Notes: a model not told the origin generated them from the sequence alone. Shown: positions 1 through 8,479, counted from the stretch's first letter. The stretch: DNA of 33,273 bases from Eubacteriaceae bacterium (GCA_016650045.1 JAENWK010000014.1:1-33273); one strand, 5' to 3'. Translations and numbers: made by a program.

Positions 1-56
1 ATCTTTTGTTCTAAAAATATTTCATGAGTAAAAGGATTATTTTTAGAACAAAAGAT
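1..56. repeat. 18-bp perfect inverted repeat upstream of 5S rRNA
   Basis: Positions 1-18 and 39-56 are exact reverse complements, separated by a 20-nt loop, so the DNA can form a long AT-rich hairpin. It lies 70-odd bases before the 5S gene and would be transcribed with it if the 5S belongs to a full rRNA operon extending left of the window. It may be a processing stem, a repeat or a terminator-like structure; the first base is the window edge, so the stem could be longer. Its inner arms recur at 33177-33207. Confidence 0.7.
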
Positions 57-62
57 GGACAG

Positions 63-126
63 TTTAGCCGGTTCAACCGCTAACGCTCCTTTGAACCTAT
101 TTGTTTTTTACAAAAACAAAGCTAAA
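63..126 (+). other. Predicted three-way junction in the 5S leader
   Basis: Three nested perfect helices can be read directly. TTTAGC (63-68) pairs with GCTAAA (121-126). Inside it GGTTCAA (70-76) pairs with TTGAACC (91-97), and TTTGTTTTT (100-108) pairs with AAAAACAAA (112-120). Together they make a compact three-way junction that ends two bases before the 5S terminal stem. A role in precursor 5S processing is an inference. It has no tRNA-like anticodon arm and is not a tRNA. Confidence 0.5.
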
Positions 127-128
127 TT

Positions 129-248
129 AGTCTCGCGACGATGGCGGAAGGGCTACACCTGTTCCCATACCGAACACAGCAGTAAAGTCTTCCAGCGCCG
201 AAAGTACTTGGTGGGTAACTGCCTGGGAGGATAGGACGTTGCGGGACT
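129..248 (+). rRNA. rrf: 5S ribosomal RNA
   Basis: The stretch is about 120 nt, the normal 5S length. Its ends pair as the terminal stem (AGTCTCGCGACG with CGTTGCGGGACT, allowing wobble). The conserved internal block CCCATACCGAACACAG lies near position 166, followed by the loop containing CCGAAAGTACTTGG and the GCCTGGGAGGATAGGACG block. It is followed at once by an intrinsic terminator. No 16S or 23S sequence is visible, so whether this is an operon tail or a lone 5S cannot be told. Confidence 0.95.
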
Positions 249-258
249 ATATATCTTT

Positions 259-281
259 AACACCGGAAGGTGTTTTTTTTT
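259..281 (+). terminator. Intrinsic terminator of the 5S gene
   Basis: The stem AACACC/GGTGTT with a GGAA tetraloop is followed by a run of T. It lies 10 bases past the 5S 3' end. Confidence 0.85.
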
Positions 282-286
282 ACATG

Positions 287-322
287 AAAAAAAGAACCGT
301 CACTCTGACAGTTCTTTTTTTG
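287..322. terminator. Second, bidirectional terminator-like hairpin
   Basis: AAAAGAAC (290-297) pairs with GTTCTTTT (311-318), with an inner GTCA/TGAC helix and a CTC loop. A-rich and T-rich flanks lie on both sides, so it could stop transcription from either direction: 5S from the left, or anything running leftward from the YihY genes. Confidence 0.6.
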
Positions 323-435
323 TTTTTGTGGAGATAATTGCATAGGAGAGGGGTTCAATTACAATGGTGTCCAGTGAGACGGTTCTTTTGGATAGTGCTC
401 ATAAAGAGACATCATAATGCGTTGGAGAGAGACTA

Positions 436-559
436 ATGTGTGCCAGAGGCTTCTTTTCCAGCGGTAGAAATTTGTTCAGAAATGTTAGCGGGGCCATTTC
501 CAGGTTGGGATTTGCTTTAAGACGGTTGTAAAATACAGGATATGAAGAGCATCCACATA
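436..559 (-). pseudogene. glgP: Glycogen phosphorylase relic
   Basis: Read on the minus strand, the spacer contains pieces of the GlgP core. At 489-436 the frame gives ANISEQISTAGKEASGT followed by H and a stop, matching the family's phosphate/PLP region (SEQISTAGKEASGTGNMKF). At 530-489 another frame gives YNRLKANPNLEMAP, and at 559-530 a third gives ALHILYF, matching the family stretch LHILYLYNRLK.NPN. The frame change at 530 fits one extra T in a T run. The jump at 489 removes roughly 60-80 residues found in intact enzymes. No start, no full domain and no RBS remain, so this is a dead fragment. The rest of 320-640 shows nothing else I can identify. Confidence 0.75.
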
Positions 560-640
560 TTTCAAAAGGCTTTCTAGTTACTCGATTCTAAGTAAAATAT
601 TTTTTTGCAATTAAGTACAAAGTGTAACATTGGGACTATT

Positions 641-1489
641 TTATTGTAAAGTTAGGTTGCATTTATAAATGGACCAGTACAAATTTATCTTTCCACCCAG
701 ATTAAGAATCACACATATAAAATAAATTCCAACCAGTAAGGCAAAGAGACCACCCAGATTACCATAAAGAGTACTATATTTGTCTGAGTTATTAATAAAC
801 CAGGTAAATATTCTAAAGGCAACATTAAGACCCAAGGTGGCAAATACAGCTCCAGGAAGGCCTTCTAAAAATTTCAGGGACTTTGCCGGGGCCATCATAT
901 AAACCATGTTAAAGAAAAGGGTTGAGAACACCCAGGAAATAAGGAGCGCTAAAAGACGCCAAGAAGGGTAATAGTCCAGGGAAATACCGGAAATTTGAAA
1001 AATGAATTTTCCAAGATCGGCGCTAAAAATGTAGGCAATGGCAATCAGCAGAATGGCCAGACCAAAAAGAATGGTGAATAAAAAAGAGAGCAACCATATT
1101 TTCAAATGACTTCTTGTTTCTTTTCTGCCAAAGGTTTGATTAAGTCCAGTCATAATGGCCCTTGCCGCCAGAGTGGCAAAGAAAAAAGTAATCAGCAATA
1201 ACAAATAATTGGCATCTGAAATTTGGCTGCTGAGAGAGGTTAATAGATTTGTCACATAGTCATAGGAAAGGTTCGGTAAAAAGGCTTTCAAAATTTCAAA
1301 AAGGTAGGTCTGAAACTGTTTGACAAATTTTCCCACAAAAGAAATAAGAAAAATGAGTAAAGGAAAAAAGGCCATGAGCAAATAAAATGACATTTGAGAA
1401 CAGATTCCGGAAAAATCCGTTTTTACAAAATCTTCCTTGATCAAAAATCCAAGTTTCACAGGTTTAGTGTTAAGTAATTGCTTAATCAT
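641..1489 (-). CDS. YihY/BrkB family membrane protein (copy 2 of a tandem pair)
   Basis: 282 residues, near the family's usual length. It has about six hydrophobic segments, starting around residues 33-53 (YLLMAFFPLLIFLISF), with further ones near 90-110, 135-155, 180-200, 210-230 and 245-265. The motif QTFGRKETRSHLK after the third segment and LPGAVFATLGLN before the fifth are characteristic of YihY/BrkB proteins. The family was once called ribonuclease BN, but that activity belongs to another protein; its true role is unknown. The start is the ATG with AAAGGA upstream. It begins two bases after the stop of the upstream paralogue, so the two are co-transcribed and probably translationally coupled. 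No clear terminator follows it. Confidence 0.88.
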   Translation of the reverse strand: MIKQLLNTKPVKLGFLIKEDFVKTDFSGICSQMSFYLLMAFFPLLIFLISFVGKFVKQFQTYLFEILKAFLPNLSYDYVTNLLTSLSSQISDANYLLLLITFFFATLAARAIMTGLNQTFGRKETRSHLKIWLLSFLFTILFGLAILLIAIAYIFSADLGKFIFQISGISLDYYPSWRLLALLISWVFSTLFFNMVYMMAPAKSLKFLEGLPGAVFATLGLNVAFRIFTWFINNSDKYSTLYGNLGGLFALLVGIYFICVILNLGGKINLYWSIYKCNLTLQ

Positions 1490-1491
1490 TT

Positions 1492-2331
1492 TTACTGATT
1501 TCCTTTCTTTATTGCTTTGTTATCCAGGGCATATAAATTAATGACTCCCCCCAGGGTCAGGGTGAAGCAAATCATAAAAATAACGATGCACAGGGAAAGG
1601 GGTCCCTGAATATTATTGAAAAAAGTGGTAAGATTCATAACAGGGTTGGTCAGAATATTATATATGAAAAAAACCAACAGCCATCCAACGCTGACAAAGA
1701 TGCCGCCAGGAAAGGCTTCGAAAAAGCTCAAATGATTTTTAGGTGCAAACATATAAATCAGTGTAAAAATGAGGGCGGAGATAATAACAAGATATATTGC
1801 GCTGAAAATTGACAGGAATATAGCGAAAATATGAGAAAGGTTTAAAAAAGCAAAAAATTGATCAAAGATCTCTGCTCCCAAAAGGTAGCAAATAATGGTC
1901 AAAAGAATGATGATAAGAAACAAAAATAAATACAAAACCGATTGAAACCAAAGGGCAATCATTCCCCGGGTTTCTTTTTGTCCGAAAATTCGATTAAGTG
2001 AAATAATAAGGGAGTACATGGCAGAAATGGACACATAAAGAATAAAAAAGCTAAAAACCAAATTGGCTTCAAGGGAAATAGGGTTATTAACCGCATTATC
2101 CATGGCGGTATCAATATCATTCATGATGGCTGCCGGCAAAACCTGTGAAAGCCCATTGATGAGGGTACCATTCAATTCACTGGAAGCCCAGTTAATAAAA
2201 TTATAAAGAAGCATCAAAAAAGGGATAAAGGCCAGAAGCGCCCGATAGGACATTTGGGCAGAGAGATTGATAATATTATTTTTTTCTCCCTGAGTTATTA
2301 GAAAGCGGCTGAAGCGTTTAATAGATGTCAT
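1492..2331 (-). CDS. YihY/BrkB family membrane protein (copy 1 of a tandem pair)
   Basis: A paralogue of the next gene with the same plan: about six membrane segments, NRIFGQKETRGMIALW in the middle, and FPGGIFVSVGW before the fifth segment. The frame is open up to a GTG at 2349, but GGAGG followed by five bases precedes the ATG at 2331 (MTSIKRFSRF), so I take that start, giving 279 residues. Divergence between the copies is substantial, so this is an old duplication. It is divergent from aconitase across a 230-base spacer. Function is unknown; membrane location is clear. Confidence 0.88.
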   Translation of the reverse strand: MTSIKRFSRFLITQGEKNNIINLSAQMSYRALLAFIPFLMLLYNFINWASSELNGTLINGLSQVLPAAIMNDIDTAMDNAVNNPISLEANLVFSFFILYVSISAMYSLIISLNRIFGQKETRGMIALWFQSVLYLFLFLIIILLTIICYLLGAEIFDQFFAFLNLSHIFAIFLSIFSAIYLVIISALIFTLIYMFAPKNHLSFFEAFPGGIFVSVGWLLVFFIYNILTNPVMNLTTFFNNIQGPLSLCIVIFMICFTLTLGGVINLYALDNKAIKKGNQ

Positions 2332-2378
2332 AATATCCTCCAAATCCACTCATAAATTCGATGCCAATACTGAATGTC

Positions 2379-2407
2379 AGTATAACATATTTTGAAAAAT
2401 AATTGAA
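2379..2407 (-). promoter_or_regulatory. Probable promoter of the YihY pair
   Basis: On the minus strand, an extended -10 (TG-T-TATACT, -10 at 2384-2379) is preceded by a weak -35 (TTCAAT, 2407-2402) at 17 bp. Confidence 0.45.
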
Positions 2408-2431
2408 GCCCAAAAATGAAAAGCAAAAGAA

Positions 2432-2460
2432 TGGAAATAAAATAAAAATAATGCTATAAT
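2432..2460 (+). promoter_or_regulatory. Probable promoter of aconitase
   Basis: A perfect -10 TATAAT (2455-2460) has an extended TGC just before it and TGGAAA 17 bp upstream (2432-2437). The transcript would have a leader of about 100 nt before the aconitase ATG. Confidence 0.6.
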
Positions 2461-2565
2461 TGAAAGGCTACTATTATAAAAACAAAAGTTTTTGGGTAGT
2501 GGATTAAAATTACAAGCACATAAACCAAAGAACGTTTTAATTAAGGAAGGAAACAGGAAAATTAT

Positions 2566-4488
2566 ATGGGGAAAACATTAACTGAAAAAATTATCGCTTC
2601 ACACCTTGTTGTGGGAGAAATGGTTAAAGGTCAGGAAATCGGCATTATTATTGATCAAACTCTTACCCAGGATTCTACTGGAACCATGGCCTATTTACAA
2701 TTTGAAGCCATGGGAATACCCAGAGTGAAAACAAAAAAATCCCTCGCCTATATTGATCACAACATGCTTCAGGAGGGTCCTGAAAACATGGACGATCACC
2801 TTTATATTCAAAGTGTTGCAAAAAAACACGGTATTTATTATTCAAGACCCGGCAATGGGATTTGTCACCAGGTCCAAATTGAGCGTTTTGGGGTTCCGGG
2901 AGATACGCTCTTAGGCTCCGATAGTCACACGCCGACAGGAGGTGGGCTAGGAATGCTTGCCATTGGCGCCGGCGGACTGGATGTTGCCGTTGCCATGGCA
3001 GGAGATCCCTATTATATAACCATGCCCAAAGTGGTTAAGGTTGAGTTAACCGGGAAGCTTCGGTCTGGCGTCTCTTCTAAGGATGTTATTTTAGAAGTCT
3101 TAAGGCAATGCACGGTTAAAGGCGGGGTTAACAAAGTTTTTGAATACACCGGAGAAGGGGTTAAAACCCTGACGGTTCCCGAACGTGCCACCATTACCAA
3201 TATGGGTGCGGAACTGGGAGCCACCACTTCGATTTTTCCATCAGATGAAATGACTGAGAAATTTTTAGACGCCCAGGGTCGGGTCGAAGACTATCAACCA
3301 CTTGCAGCAGATGATGATGCCGTATTTGATGAAATCGTAACAGTGGACATGAGTGTTTTAGAACCGCTCACAGCTTGCCCTCATAGCCCGGACAAGGTGG
3401 TTAAGGTTTCAGAAATTGAAGGCTTGGTTGTTAATCAGGTAGCCATTGGAAGCTGTACCAACTCTTCCTGGTTGGATTTAATGAAGGTGGCTGAAATCGT
3501 CCGGGGAAAAACAGTTCCTGAAAATGTATCTTTTGTTATTGCACCGGGTTCCAAACAGGTATTAACCATGCTGGCTGAAAATGGTGCACTGGCTGATTTA
3601 TTAAATGCCGGCGCCCGTGTTTTAGAATGTGGTTGCGGTCCCTGTATCGGTATGGGTCAGGCACCTTGCACCGATGCGGTTTCATTAAGAACATTTAACC
3701 GAAACTTTTTTGGACGCTCGGGAACACCATCAGCGGATGTTTACCTGTTAAGTCCGGAAACAGCTGCAATTTCCGCCATTGAAGGCGTGTTAACCAACCC
3801 TCTGGGAAAAGTGAACCTTCCAGAAATTACTATGCCGGAAAAATTTTTATTAAATGATACCATGGTGGTAGCACCAGCTTCTGAAGGCACTGAGGTGGTT
3901 GTGATTAAAGGACCAAATATTAAGCCTTTTCCTGCAACGAAGCCATTAAAGAAAACCGTTGAAGGACAAGCATTGATTGTGGTAGGGGATAATATCACCA
4001 CGGATCATATTATGCCATCCAATGCAAAGCTGCTACCTTATCGTTCCAACATTCCCTATCTCTCAAATTACTGTTTAGCGCCTTGTGATCCTGATTTTCC
4101 ACAGCGTGCACTTGACAATAAAGGCGGATTTATTATTGGCGGCTCTAATTATGGCCAGGGCTCCAGCCGTGAACATGCTGCATTGGCACCGGTTTTTCTG
4201 GGAATTAAAGGGGTCGCAGCCAAATCGTTTGCTCGAATTCATCAAAATAATCTGATCAATAACGGGATTCTTCCCATGGTATTTGAAAATGAATCTGATT
4301 ATGACACCATTGCCCAAGGTGATGAGCTGGTCATTGAAAATGCCCAGGAAGCGGTTAAAGCCGGAAAAGTAAGCCTTGTTAATAAAACAAAGGGACTGAC
4401 CTATGCTATGGCCATTGAAATTTCTGAGCGCCAGAAAGAAATGCTTTTAGCCGGAGGACTGATTAACCTCATTAAATCTAAAAAATAG
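2566..4488 (+). CDS. acnA: Aconitate hydratase (aconitase)
   Basis: Interconverts citrate and isocitrate through cis-aconitate using a [4Fe-4S] cluster, in the cytoplasm. 640 residues, the shorter form found in many anaerobes and resembling the isopropylmalate isomerase layout. The three cluster cysteines are visible: C297 in GSCTNSS, then C357 and C360 in CGCGPCIG. The N-terminal part has DQTLTQDSTGTMA and GSDSHTPTGGG. The C-terminal swivel domain begins near residue 460 and has GDNITTDHIMPS and SNYGQGSSREHAA, with the substrate-binding serine and arginine. The ATG is preceded by AAGGAAGG. It stands alone between its own promoter and terminator. No citrate synthase or isocitrate dehydrogenase is nearby; it probably supplies 2-oxoglutarate for glutamate synthesis in an incomplete Krebs cycle (inference). 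Confidence 0.96.
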   Translation: MGKTLTEKIIASHLVVGEMVKGQEIGIIIDQTLTQDSTGTMAYLQFEAMGIPRVKTKKSLAYIDHNMLQEGPENMDDHLYIQSVAKKHGIYYSRPGNGICHQVQIERFGVPGDTLLGSDSHTPTGGGLGMLAIGAGGLDVAVAMAGDPYYITMPKVVKVELTGKLRSGVSSKDVILEVLRQCTVKGGVNKVFEYTGEGVKTLTVPERATITNMGAELGATTSIFPSDEMTEKFLDAQGRVEDYQPLAADDDAVFDEIVTVDMSVLEPLTACPHSPDKVVKVSEIEGLVVNQVAIGSCTNSSWLDLMKVAEIVRGKTVPENVSFVIAPGSKQVLTMLAENGALADLLNAGARVLECGCGPCIGMGQAPCTDAVSLRTFNRNFFGRSGTPSADVYLLSPETAAISAIEGVLTNPLGKVNLPEITMPEKFLLNDTMVVAPASEGTEVVVIKGPNIKPFPATKPLKKTVEGQALIVVGDNITTDHIMPSNAKLLPYRSNIPYLSNYCLAPCDPDFPQRALDNKGGFIIGGSNYGQGSSREHAALAPVFLGIKGVAAKSFARIHQNNLINNGILPMVFENESDYDTIAQGDELVIENAQEAVKAGKVSLVNKTKGLTYAMAIEISERQKEMLLAGGLINLIKSKK

Positions 4489-4498
4489 GTCTGAATTT

Positions 4499-4544
4499 AG
4501 TCACTAAAGACCCAGGATTATTCTTTAGGTTTGGTGACTTTTTT
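4499..4544 (+). terminator. Terminator after aconitase
   Basis: AGTCAC (4499-4504) pairs with GTGACT (4534-4539), extended imperfectly inward through TAAAGACC/GGTTT, and is followed by a run of six T. Confidence 0.65.
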
Positions 4545-4562
4545 CGAAATGTTAAAATAGCA

Positions 4563-4615
4563 GATAAAAAAAATCAAAGAGGTTATTGCGAAAATTGCAA
4601 GAACCTCTTTGATTT
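4563..4615 (-). terminator. Terminator after the DegV gene
   Basis: A 13-bp perfect stem (4572-4584 with 4602-4614, loop 17 nt) is followed on the minus strand by a T run (A run at 4565-4573). It ends the leftward DegV transcript and sits back to back with the aconitase terminator. Confidence 0.8.
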
Positions 4616-4633
4616 ATAACTGGGTTTTAATAT

Positions 4634-5524
4634 TTACGGGCAAACATTCACATAAGTATCGGGTAATTCATCAAAAAACATGATACCAAGACAATTGGAG
4701 CCGATGTGCACCGTAAGAGCTGCACCGGCAGCATCGGGAATCATAAAGTTTTTCAAATGGAATTCTTTTTCCATAGTCCGTTTTACTCTTTCCTGAAGCT
4801 CAGGTACGGTGATTTGAATAAGGCCCATAATTTGATTTCGGTTTTCCCCGAGTTTCTCATCCACTGTGGCAAGGAGCTTTTTCAACGCCTTTTTTTGGCC
4901 GCGGATTTTTTCATAAACCTGGATCTCACCATTTTTAATGGTGAGAATGGGTACTATTTTTAACATATCCCCGATCATGGCGGAACTGCGACTGATACGT
5001 CCCCCCTGAGCAAGCCATTTAATGTCCCCGACCATAAAAAAGATCTGAACATGATTTGATAAAAAAGTCATGGTTTCAACAATTTCTTGATAAGATCGGT
5101 TAAGTTTGTTAAGCTTTAAACCCTGATGTAAAATCAGTGCGGATCCGGTGGTGGCCGAAAGGGAATCAATGATGGTGATTTTACAATTCGGATATTTTTC
5201 CTGCAAGTTTTTTCCCAGAAATTTGGCGGTTTGGTAAGTTCCAGAAAGCTTGGAAGAAAACGCCAGGTAAATAAGATCGTCACCATTTTTAAGGTGATTT
5301 TCAAAGGTGTTAATAATATTCAATGGTTGGATTTGAGCAGTTTTTGGAAAAGTGCTTTTATTTTGAGTGACAAAGTCAATAATCATTTCTGAGGTGACAT
5401 CAATGCCATCGTAAAAGGTTTTATCATCAAGGGTTACTGGAATGGGTAAGACATCAAAATCATAGCGTCTTAATACTTCACTGTTTGTTTCGCACATGGA
5501 ATCCACAATAAATTTTATTGCCAT
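4634..5524 (-). CDS. DegV family fatty-acid-binding protein
   Basis: 296 residues. DegV proteins bind a long-chain fatty acid in a two-domain fold; some (FakB) present it to a fatty acid kinase for phospholipid synthesis. Family marks seen: an N-terminal IKFIVDSMCETN, then FYDGIDVTSE, the substrate-binding TAQIQP (usual form TSQPS), and AFSSKLSGTYQTA. The C-terminal half has QGGRISRSSAMIGDML and ends in HIGSNCLGIMFF, both typical. ATG start with GGAGC upstream. No FakA-like kinase lies in the window, so the partner is elsewhere or the role is different. The gene is monocistronic, with its own promoter and terminator. Confidence 0.9.
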   Translation of the reverse strand: MAIKFIVDSMCETNSEVLRRYDFDVLPIPVTLDDKTFYDGIDVTSEMIIDFVTQNKSTFPKTAQIQPLNIINTFENHLKNGDDLIYLAFSSKLSGTYQTAKFLGKNLQEKYPNCKITIIDSLSATTGSALILHQGLKLNKLNRSYQEIVETMTFLSNHVQIFFMVGDIKWLAQGGRISRSSAMIGDMLKIVPILTIKNGEIQVYEKIRGQKKALKKLLATVDEKLGENRNQIMGLIQITVPELQERVKRTMEKEFHLKNFMIPDAAGAALTVHIGSNCLGIMFFDELPDTYVNVCP

Positions 5525-5554
5525 TAGGGTGCTCCTTTTCTATTATTGTAAAAT

Positions 5555-5583
5555 ATATTATCATGAACCATGCTTTTTTACAA
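5555..5583 (-). promoter_or_regulatory. Possible promoter of the DegV gene
   Basis: On the minus strand, TTGTAA (5583-5578) and TAATAT (5560-5555) are separated by 17 bp, upstream of the DegV start. Confidence 0.4.
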
Positions 5584-5756
5584 ATCAGAGTAAAGGTAAA
5601 GTTGAAATGAAGCTGAGGTTAAGAATGGATTAAGGCTTCTTTTCATAAAAAATTGTTATAATTTAAAAAAGATGTTAAGATAAACTCTGAAATATTTATA
5701 AATCAACAAGTTTAGGTTGAATAGGATTAGAACAAAAAAAAGAAATGGAGTCATTC

Positions 5757-7892
5757 GTGGAATACTTAGCAAATCAATTAGCAGAAGAATTTAAAATACG
5801 TACCCAACAGGTGGAAGATACCATCGCCCTTATTGATGGAGGAAACACCATTCCCTTTATCGCCCGTTATCGTAAGGAAGTGACTGGAAACTTAAGTGAT
5901 GCCATTCTAAGGGATCTGGATGTCCGCCTGACATATTTAAGAAAACTTGAAAAGCGCAAAGAAGAAGTTTGCACAACCATAGAGGAACAGGGAAAATTAA
6001 CGCCAGAGTTAAAGGCCGCTATTTCCCAGGGAAAAACACTTCAGGAAATAGAAGATCTTTACCTGCCCTATAAACAAAAGAAAAAAACCCGGGCATCTGT
6101 TGCAAGACAAAAGGGACTGGAACCTTTGGCTTTGCTTATTTTAGAACAAAAAACAATGGAACCTGCATTAATAGAAGCAGCAAAAAGTTATATTAATCCT
6201 GAGTTAGAGGTGAATTCGGTAGAAGAAGCCCTTCAATACGCCCAGGACATCATAGCTGAAATCATTGCGGACAATGGAACGTATCGAGGTGTTATCCGTA
6301 AAATGACCTTGGAAAAGGGGCAGATAAAATCCACTGTTGTCAAGGGCATGGAAGAAGAAAATTCAGAGCTTGAAATGTATTTTGACCATATCGAAACCAT
6401 TAAGGCCATTAAGGATCATCGCATTTTGGCTTTGAACCGCGGAGAAAAAAAGAAGGCCCTTTCAGTAAAAATCCTGGCACCTGTTGAAGAAATTGATGCC
6501 TATTTAAAAGAAGAATTACTTCAGGCCCCTTCCAGCACTTTATTAGCGGCCATTGAAGATAGCTATAAACGTTTGATCGCACCGGCCATTGAACGGGAAA
6601 TACGGGGAGCGCTCAAGGAACGGGCAGAGCTTGGTGCCATTAAAATGTTTGCCCTTAATCTTAAAAAGCTGCTGCTGCAAGCGCCCTTTAAAGAAAAAAC
6701 AACCATGGGTTTTGATCCAGCCTTTAGAACAGGGTGTAAAATCGCTGTGTTAGACCCTAATGGAAAGGTTTTAGCCACCACCACCATTTACCCAACCCTT
6801 GGAAAAGGCCAGGCTAAGGAAGCGGAAAAAGAGCTGCTTGAACTCATCGAACGTCATCAGGTGGATATCATTGCCATTGGCAATGGTACCGCCTCCCGGG
6901 AATCTGAGCAATTTGTTGCCGAAGCCATTAAAAAAACAACGGTTCCGGTTCAATATATTGTGGTTAACGAAGCAGGAGCATCGGTTTATTCAGCATCGGA
7001 ATTAGGCACCGAGGAATATCCGGATCTTAACGTTTCCATCCGAGGGGCCATTTCCATTGGCGGACGGCTCCAGGATCCCTTATCCGAGTTGGTGAAAATC
7101 GATCCCAAACACATTGGGGTGGGACAGTATCAACACGATGTTAATCAAAAAGAGCTGGAACGGGTTTTAGAAGCCACCGTAGAGGATGCGGTTAATAATG
7201 TTGGGGTTAATGTAAACCGGGCATCGGTATCATTGCTTAAGCATGTGGCCGGAGTCAATAAAACCATTGCTAAAAATATTTTAGACTATCGAACCACCCT
7301 GGGGTCTTTTAAAAACCGAAAAGAAATAATGAAGGTTAAGGGATTGGGGGCCAAGGCTTTTGAACAGTGTGCAGGCTTTCTAAGGATTGATGATGGCGAT
7401 AATATTTTAGATAATACCGGGGTTCACCCTGAAACCTATAAAAGCGTGGAAAAACTCTTGAAACTTAAAGGGATTTCAAAAATGGAATTAGGGAATCTGG
7501 AACAGGGGTTCTTCAATGATATGAATGTCCCAGAAACAGCAAAACACCTGGAAATTGGGATCCCAACCCTTTATGATATTCTTAATGAGCTAAAAAAGCC
7601 TGGCCGAGATCCCCGGGAAAACGCACCTAAGCCACATTTAAAATCCGATGTATTGTCCATGGATGACTTACAGGTGGATATGGAGTTAGTCGGAACGGTT
7701 AGGAATGTTATTGACTTTGGGGCATTTGTGGATATTGGGGTTCATCAGGACGGATTGGTTCACATTTCAGAGATTACAGATCGGTTTATCCGACATCCTT
7801 CTGAAGCACTTTCGCTGGGGGATGTTGTCACCGTAAAAGTACTTTCCATTGACCTGAAACGAAAACGTATTGGTTTAACCATGATTATATAA
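5757..7892 (+). CDS. tex: Tex-family transcription accessory / RNA-binding protein
   Basis: About 711 residues, the family norm. Tex is a cytoplasmic nucleic-acid-binding protein related to eukaryotic Spt6. Domains in order: N-terminal helical Tex region with FIARYRKEVTGNLSD and LYLPYKQKKKTRASVA; an RNase-H-like YqgF domain around 320-450 (MGFDPAFRTGCKIAVLD, IAIGNGTASRESE); helix-hairpin-helix motifs around 490-550 (NKTIAKNILDYR); and a C-terminal S1 RNA-binding domain (GTVRNVIDFGAFVDIGVHQDGLVHIS). The frame opens at an ATG at 5745, but that ATG has no RBS, while GGAG (5747-5750) sits six bases before a GTG at 5757. I prefer the GTG. A TGTTATAAT extended -10 lies at 5654-5662. No terminator is clear after it. 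Confidence 0.95.
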   Translation: MEYLANQLAEEFKIRTQQVEDTIALIDGGNTIPFIARYRKEVTGNLSDAILRDLDVRLTYLRKLEKRKEEVCTTIEEQGKLTPELKAAISQGKTLQEIEDLYLPYKQKKKTRASVARQKGLEPLALLILEQKTMEPALIEAAKSYINPELEVNSVEEALQYAQDIIAEIIADNGTYRGVIRKMTLEKGQIKSTVVKGMEEENSELEMYFDHIETIKAIKDHRILALNRGEKKKALSVKILAPVEEIDAYLKEELLQAPSSTLLAAIEDSYKRLIAPAIEREIRGALKERAELGAIKMFALNLKKLLLQAPFKEKTTMGFDPAFRTGCKIAVLDPNGKVLATTTIYPTLGKGQAKEAEKELLELIERHQVDIIAIGNGTASRESEQFVAEAIKKTTVPVQYIVVNEAGASVYSASELGTEEYPDLNVSIRGAISIGGRLQDPLSELVKIDPKHIGVGQYQHDVNQKELERVLEATVEDAVNNVGVNVNRASVSLLKHVAGVNKTIAKNILDYRTTLGSFKNRKEIMKVKGLGAKAFEQCAGFLRIDDGDNILDNTGVHPETYKSVEKLLKLKGISKMELGNLEQGFFNDMNVPETAKHLEIGIPTLYDILNELKKPGRDPRENAPKPHLKSDVLSMDDLQVDMELVGTVRNVIDFGAFVDIGVHQDGLVHISEITDRFIRHPSEALSLGDVVTVKVLSIDLKRKRIGLTMII

Positions 7893-7899
7893 AAAAACA

Positions 7900-7961
7900 T
7901 TGACATAGGAATAAGTTTTTTATAGAATAATAGGCTTATTCTTTTCTATTTGTGGTATAAT
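7900..7961 (+). promoter_or_regulatory. Promoter region of carD
   Basis: TTGACA (7900-7905) and TAGAAT (7923-7928) are separated by 17 bp. A second extended -10 (TG-G-TATAAT, TATAAT at 7956-7961) lies downstream. The inverted repeat GAATAAG (7909-7915)/CTTATTC (7935-7941) overlaps the first promoter and could be an operator or just a chance hairpin. Confidence 0.6.
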
Positions 7962-7993
7962 AATAATAGGAAGCGACGATAGGAGTGGTTTAA

Positions 7994-8479
7994 ATGTATA
8001 AAATTGGAGATAAGATTGTTTATCCAATGCACGGAGCAGGTGTGATTGAGGCAATTGAAGAGCGAGAAATATTTGAAGAAAGAAAACCCTATTATATAAT
8101 GCAGATAGTTTCAGAGGGGCTACAAATTTTAATTCCTGTGGATAAAGTTGACGAAATTGGTGTGCGAAATATCGTCAGTCAGGAAGTTATTGATGAGATG
8201 ATCGAGACATTAAAATTACCAATGGATGTCATGGAAAAAAACTGGAACCGACGGTATCGAGAGCACCTTGAAAAATTAAAAACCGGTGATATTTTTGAAG
8301 TGGCCAGAGTTGTTAAAAACCTCATCCTTCTGGATCGGTTAAAGGGTCTTTCTACCGGAGAAAAGAAAATGCTGAATAATGCACGAAATTTTATTATCAG
8401 CGAAATGGTTTTGATTCAATCCGGTGATAAGGAAGATATTTTAGAATTAATTAATAGTTCAGTGAGCAATGAGGCGTGA
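7994..8479 (+). CDS. carD: CarD family transcriptional regulator
   Basis: 161 residues. CarD/CdnL proteins bind the RNA polymerase beta subunit through an N-terminal Tudor-like domain and stabilise open promoter complexes, often at rRNA promoters. The domain is clear at residues 1-60: YKIGDKIVYPMHGAGVIEAI, then ILIPVDKVDEIGVR. The C-terminal helical part (70-155) contains WNRRYREHLEKLKTGD and LSTGEKKML, typical of the family. RBS AGGAG. A PIN/TRAM gene follows, the usual clostridial order; in many relatives ispD and ispF come next, whereas here ispF lies about 6.5 kb on and ispD is absent from the window. Confidence 0.95.
   Translation: MYKIGDKIVYPMHGAGVIEAIEEREIFEERKPYYIMQIVSEGLQILIPVDKVDEIGVRNIVSQEVIDEMIETLKLPMDVMEKNWNRRYREHLEKLKTGDIFEVARVVKNLILLDRLKGLSTGEKKMLNNARNFIISEMVLIQSGDKEDILELINSSVSNEA

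Noticed and set aside
70-97. tRNA-like GGTTCAA...TTGAACC arm before the 5S.
   Set aside because: No acceptor or anticodon arms of the right size surround it; it is a simple hairpin in a three-way junction.
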